In this document: in pieces, positions 13,477 through 15,199 of the stretch
How positions within the stretch are numbered: the stretch's first letter is position 1
Layout: each line of letters opens with the position of its first letter
Origin: Pseudomonadota bacterium
GTDB lineage: Bacteria > Chloroflexota > UBA6077 > JAJPHF01
Direction: 5' to 3'
Assembly (NCBI GenBank): GCA_021325365.1
Contig: JAJPHF010000062.1
Coordinates: forward strand, 1-15,199
Length of the DNA: 15,199 nt
The notes under the pieces: generated by a model
The model's database searches: none
The model's input: only the letters and a program-made list of their open reading frames with translations
Told to the model about the DNA's origin: nothing
Position numbers and translations under genes: made by a program

Positions 13477-14283
13477 ATGGAAACCTCGCATGGATTCGGG
13501 CTATCGCCGGCGCACCCGCGACCACCTGCTCGCACCCCGGTCCCGATTCGCGTCGTCATCGTCGATGAGCAGCCACTGACGCTACAGACGTTTGAGGCAA
13601 TCTTGCAGGCGACGCCCGACATCGCGGTGGTCGGCACCGCCACGCACAGCGCCGCGGCGTTGGACCTGATCCAACAACAGCACCCGGACGTGCTGCTCCT
13701 CGACCTGCTGCTGCCGAGCCCCAGTGGCCTGGGCCTCGCCCAGGCCATGCTCACCCAGCACCCGGCCACCACCGTGCTACTCGTGACCGGCGCCGGCGGC
13801 GCCTGGGATCCCCGGCCGCTGTTGGCCCTGGGGCTGCGTGGCTACCTGACGACTACCGTCTCGCTCGACGACCTGCGCGCCGCGGTGCGCGCCGTCGCCG
13901 CCGGGCAGGCCGTGATCCGTGCCGAGGCGCCCACGATGGCGCTGGACGCCGCGCCCTACCTGCTCACGCCGCGGGAGCGGGCCGTCCTGCGCCTCCTGGC
14001 GCAGGGCCAGGGCAACGAGGAGATGGCGACGGTGCTGCATCTCTCGCTGCGCACCATCGAGCGCTGCCGCAGCGCGCTGCGGACCAAGCTGGCGGCGCGC
14101 TCCTCGCGGGAGCTGCTCCACACAGCCGCGGGCTGTGGGCTGCTTGCCCCGGGCCTGGCCCGCCCTGCGGCCGTGCGAGCCCCGGCCGCTTCCCGACCGC
14201 CAGTGCGGTTGGCGGGTTGCCGCCACGATAATGGCGGAAAGTTGGCGGGTTTTCCTCTTGTGCCGTGCCCGGGCGCGGTGTAG
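13477..14283 (+). CDS. NarL/LuxR-family response regulator
   Basis: 268 aa from the ATG at 13477, chosen for its Shine-Dalgarno GGGGGAG (13464-13470). A receiver domain covers residues about 24-140: acidic pair D30/E31 (IVDEQPL), phospho-acceptor D76 (LLLDLLLPSPSG) and T104 (LLVTGAG). At the usual conserved lysine after GYL (here GYLTTTVSLDDL, residues 122-133) there is Thr, so phosphorylation signalling may be altered. A LuxR-type HTH follows (LTPRERAVLRLLAQG, then ERCRSALRTKL). The last ~50 residues are an unusual Pro/Ala-rich tail. No histidine kinase lies in the window. It is probably a chromosomal gene outside the mobile element. Confidence 0.85.
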   Translation: METSHGFGLSPAHPRPPARTPVPIRVVIVDEQPLTLQTFEAILQATPDIAVVGTATHSAAALDLIQQQHPDVLLLDLLLPSPSGLGLAQAMLTQHPATTVLLVTGAGGAWDPRPLLALGLRGYLTTTVSLDDLRAAVRAVAAGQAVIRAEAPTMALDAAPYLLTPRERAVLRLLAQGQGNEEMATVLHLSLRTIERCRSALRTKLAARSSRELLHTAAGCGLLAPGLARPAAVRAPAASRPPVRLAGCRHDNGGKLAGFPLVPCPGAV

Positions 14284-14286
14284 GAT
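14258..14286 (+). promoter_or_regulatory. Possible promoter at the end of the regulator gene
   Basis: TTGTGC (14258-14263) and TAGGAT (14281-14286) are separated by exactly 17 bp, overlapping the regulator stop codon. It may drive the downstream secreted-protein gene through a leader of about 360 nt. Motif match only. Confidence 0.3.
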
Positions 14287-14654
14287 GGGCCTACGCTTCG
14301 TCGAGCGCTTCGGTCAAGCCCAGGGTAGTCCTCTCGTAAGTAGCCGAGGGCCGGCTGGGCAGGGACACGCTACCCGGTAGCGCCGTCCCGACGCGACACA
14401 ACACACAAGGATGGGCCCCGTAGCGGCGGCCACCGCCGGGGCCCGTGGCAGAGAGCGGTTGGGCGACCTCCCTGTGCCGCGTCCAGTCTAGCACACCACG
14501 AGACTGAGCGCCCACCGGGACTGGGCAGCGTTGCGCTGCGCAGCGTGTCCTCTCCCCTTCTCCTGCTGACTGGCGGCGAGCCCGTGGCTGAACGCGGGCA
14601 CGAGACTGACGGTACGGGGCCTCCCGGCCGGGTCACGGAGAGGAGCAGGACCGG
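14284..14654. other. 371-bp leader/intergenic region before the Thr/Pro-rich gene
   Basis: No convincing gene. It holds a GC hairpin, GGGCCCCG (14413-14420) with CGGGGCCC (14437-14444) and an inner GGCGG/CCGCC stem, without a T-tract. There is also a short repeat CACGAGACTGA near 14497 and 14599. The hairpin could end the regulator transcript or fold in the leader of the next gene. Confidence 0.4.
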
Positions 14655-15199
14655 ATGCAGGAGCACAACGCAGGCCCACGTCCCTGGCTAGTGCTCGTCG
14701 CGGGTCTGATTGCCGTCCTCGCCCTGGGCCGGCTGACACTGGATCCGGCCCAGGCCCAGGGACCCGGGGGCAGCACCGTCACGCCCACGCGCATGGCGGT
14801 GACGACGACCGCCACGCCGCTCCCGAGCACCGTCACCCCGACGGCGACGGGGACGGCCAGCGCGCCCACCCCGACCCTGGGTCTCGCCACCGTCACGGCG
14901 GGCTTGCCGACGGCCCTCCCGACGAGTACGACCAGCACGCCCACGTCCCTCACCACCACGCCCACGAGCCTGACCACCACGCCGACGGCCGTCGGCACGC
15001 CCACCGCCGGCGCGGCCCCGCCTGCGGCCAGCCCATCGCCGCTGCCACCGGCGAGTCCGTCCACGACGCCAGTGGGCACGCTGTCCGCGACGCCCGCGAC
15101 CACGCCGGGGACGCCGCTGGCGATCCAGCCGGGGGAGACACCGCCCGCCATGCCCAAGACGCCGCTCGCCGTTTACCAGACGGCCGTGGCGCAGCCCGC
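14655..15199 (+). CDS. Thr/Pro-rich secreted protein, N-terminal part (runs off the window)
   Basis: ATG at 14655 preceded by GGAGAGGAG (14636-14644); the frame stays open to the window end, giving at least 181 residues. Residues about 11-36 form a signal peptide (RPWLVLVAGLIAVLALGRL, then AQAQG as likely cleavage). Everything after is low-complexity Thr/Pro/Ala/Ser with irregular TPT, TSLTTTPT and ASPSP units, like a mucin-type wall-spanning stalk or linker. A functional domain may follow outside the window. Such stalks are common in exported proteins of Chloroflexota and other high-GC bacteria. The complementary strand is also open here but encodes only a Val/Gly-rich shadow. Confidence 0.75.
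   Translation, partial: MQEHNAGPRPWLVLVAGLIAVLALGRLTLDPAQAQGPGGSTVTPTRMAVTTTATPLPSTVTPTATGTASAPTPTLGLATVTAGLPTALPTSTTSTPTSLTTTPTSLTTTPTAVGTPTAGAAPPAASPSPLPPASPSTTPVGTLSATPATTPGTPLAIQPGETPPAMPKTPLAVYQTAVAQP

Noticed and set aside
14413..14444. Intrinsic terminator of the response regulator gene
   Set aside because: The hairpin is strong but there is no T-tract after it and it lies 130 bp past the stop, so I list it only as structure.
14633..15157. Minus-strand Val/Gly-rich open frame opposite the Thr/Pro-rich gene
   Set aside because: It mirrors the Thr/Pro codons of the plus strand; the plus frame has a Shine-Dalgarno and a signal peptide, the minus frame does not.

Overview
The window is GC-rich throughout (roughly two thirds G+C by eye). 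It carries bacterial genes with good Shine-Dalgarno sites and strong G/C third-position bias. A Thr/Pro-rich secreted protein, a high-GC RHS protein and families I associate with Chloroflexota (for example an HTH/coiled-coil protein with 'RQD' repeats) make a Chloroflexota relative my best guess. This is only an inference; no marker gene is present.

Layout. (1) Positions 1-1612: the 3' end of an RHS-repeat protein with a variable C-terminal tip, then a small membrane-anchored extracytoplasmic protein. (2) 1672-3187, minus strand: fragments of a gene that has been broken by an IS630-family insertion sequence (1907-3062). The IS has imperfect terminal inverted repeats, a TA target duplication and a transposase split over two frames. 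(3) 3180-3764, minus: an HTH plus coiled-coil protein, divergent from (4) a complete XerC/D-type tyrosine recombinase (3994-4959). (5) 4962-8105, plus: a frameshifted HNH-type nuclease gene, an overlapping MazE/MazF-like toxin-antitoxin pair, and a 308-aa protein with two zinc ribbons. (6) 8669-12756, plus: a compact replication module. It holds a MerR/excisionase-like HTH protein, a 52-aa overlapping small ORF, a probable replication initiator, three tandem 22-bp iterons beside a short A+T-rich hairpin zone, a DnaB/RecA-like helicase and a DnaG-like primase. (7) 13006-15199: a doubtful secreted protein, a NarL/LuxR-type response regulator, and the start of a Thr/Pro-rich secreted protein running off the window.

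How the genes fit together. Regions 3-6 read as an integrated mobile replicon. The recombinase (integration/excision) and the small HTH protein (possible directionality factor) sit with an initiator, an iteron origin, a helicase and a primase, plus a toxin-antitoxin pair for maintenance. No relaxase, coupling protein, capsid or terminase gene is seen, so it looks more like an integrated plasmid or satellite-type element than a complete ICE or prophage. I could not identify its attachment sites. The most interesting non-coding signals are the iterons, a perfect 12-bp hairpin that buries the Shine-Dalgarno and start codon of the helicase gene, a leader inverted repeat before the zinc-ribbon gene, and nested inverted repeats before the HTH gene.
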